Shown here in pieces: positions 63,977 through 64,000 of a DNA stretch of 64,000 bases. The DNA lies in the NCBI RefSeq assembly GCF_001307805.1, contig NZ_CP013862.1:3162001-3226000 (forward strand). The letters run 5' to 3'. Source of the stretch: Lentibacillus amyloliquefaciens (GTDB lineage Bacteria; Bacillota; Bacilli; Bacillales; Amphibacillaceae). The notes beneath the pieces were generated by a model that was not told where the DNA came from, searched no databases, and saw only the letters and a list, made by a program, of their open reading frames with translations. Position numbers and translations under genes: made by a program. Each line of letters opens with the position of its first letter. The first letter of the stretch is position 1.

Positions 63977-64000
63977 GTGAAGAACAAGAAAATAGCATGG
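63977..64000 (+). CDS. Start of the next gene (partial)
   Basis: GTG at 63977 follows AGGAAGGGG and opens a frame VKNKKIAW that runs off the window. The Lys-rich opening suits a signal peptide. By analogy with B. subtilis, an exo-muramidase (NamZ-type) could be here, but eight codons do not allow an assignment. Confidence 0.45.

Overview
The window looks like the chromosome of a moderately halophilic, low-to-mid GC Bacillaceae (Lentibacillus/Virgibacillus/Oceanobacillus-like). The grounds are AGGAGG-type ribosome binding sites, TTG/GTG starts, wall teichoic acid genes (TagO, TagD, LCP proteins), strongly acidic secreted proteins, a TasA/CalY protein and a Bacillus-type NagZ/AmiE pair. The genus is inferred; no rRNA, tRNA, replication origin, CRISPR array or phage was seen.

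Layout. 0-12 kb: the end of a TetR-type regulator, TagO-like transferase 1, an intact IS4-family element with a 9-bp target duplication, UTP-glucose-1-phosphate uridylyltransferase (gtaB) copy 1, an APC permease, an arylsulfotransferase, a frameshifted C39-like peptidase, a small acidic membrane-anchored protein, then gtaB copy 2 and UDP-glucose 6-dehydrogenase. 12-31 kb: one long co-directional surface-polymer cluster with two GT4-like and one GT2 glycosyltransferase, an ABC-2 permease, an ATPase with two nucleotide-binding domains in one chain, two large GT2 paralogues, a TupA-like ATP-grasp protein, four paralogous cyanophycin-synthetase-like ATP-grasp proteins each ending in an acylphosphatase-like domain, and a CapA-like protein. 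31-37 kb: a convergent YheC/YheD-like ATP-grasp gene, a large autolysin with eight ~67-residue repeats and a single-base frameshift, and a decayed second YheC/D-like gene. 37-39.5 kb: a PanD-like decarboxylase, a threonine-synthase-like PLP enzyme and an APS-reductase-type CysH. 40-47 kb: a GntR/UTRA regulator, TagO-like 2, two LCP proteins, TagD, a second nucleotide-sugar dehydrogenase and a DUF1659/DUF2922 pair. 47-59 kb: a Cu/Zn superoxide dismutase lipoprotein, and glycolate/glyoxylate use (LysR regulator, malate synthase G, GlcE-GlcF-GlcD, lactate/glycolate permease). 59-64 kb: TasA/CalY, secreted NagZ and an AmiE-like serine hydrolase, both with FIMAH-like tails, and the first codons of another gene.

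How it fits together. GtaB plus Ugd supply UDP-glucuronate; the glycosyltransferases and ABC exporter would build and export a glucuronate-type polymer; the TupA-like, CphA-like and CapA-like proteins suggest that amino acids are ligated to, or polymerised with, it. The nearest described precedent is the teichuronopeptide (polyglucuronate/polyglutamate) of alkaliphilic Bacillus. This is inference from families and order.

Running through the window are non-coding repeats: arrays with a 20-21 bp period built on a CTCGAGCGAG/CTCGTGCGAG-like core (at least five intergenic sites plus one in frame inside a glycosyltransferase gene), a ~52-bp tandem repeat, an imperfect-palindrome element (two copies) and a ~70-bp hairpin element (three copies).
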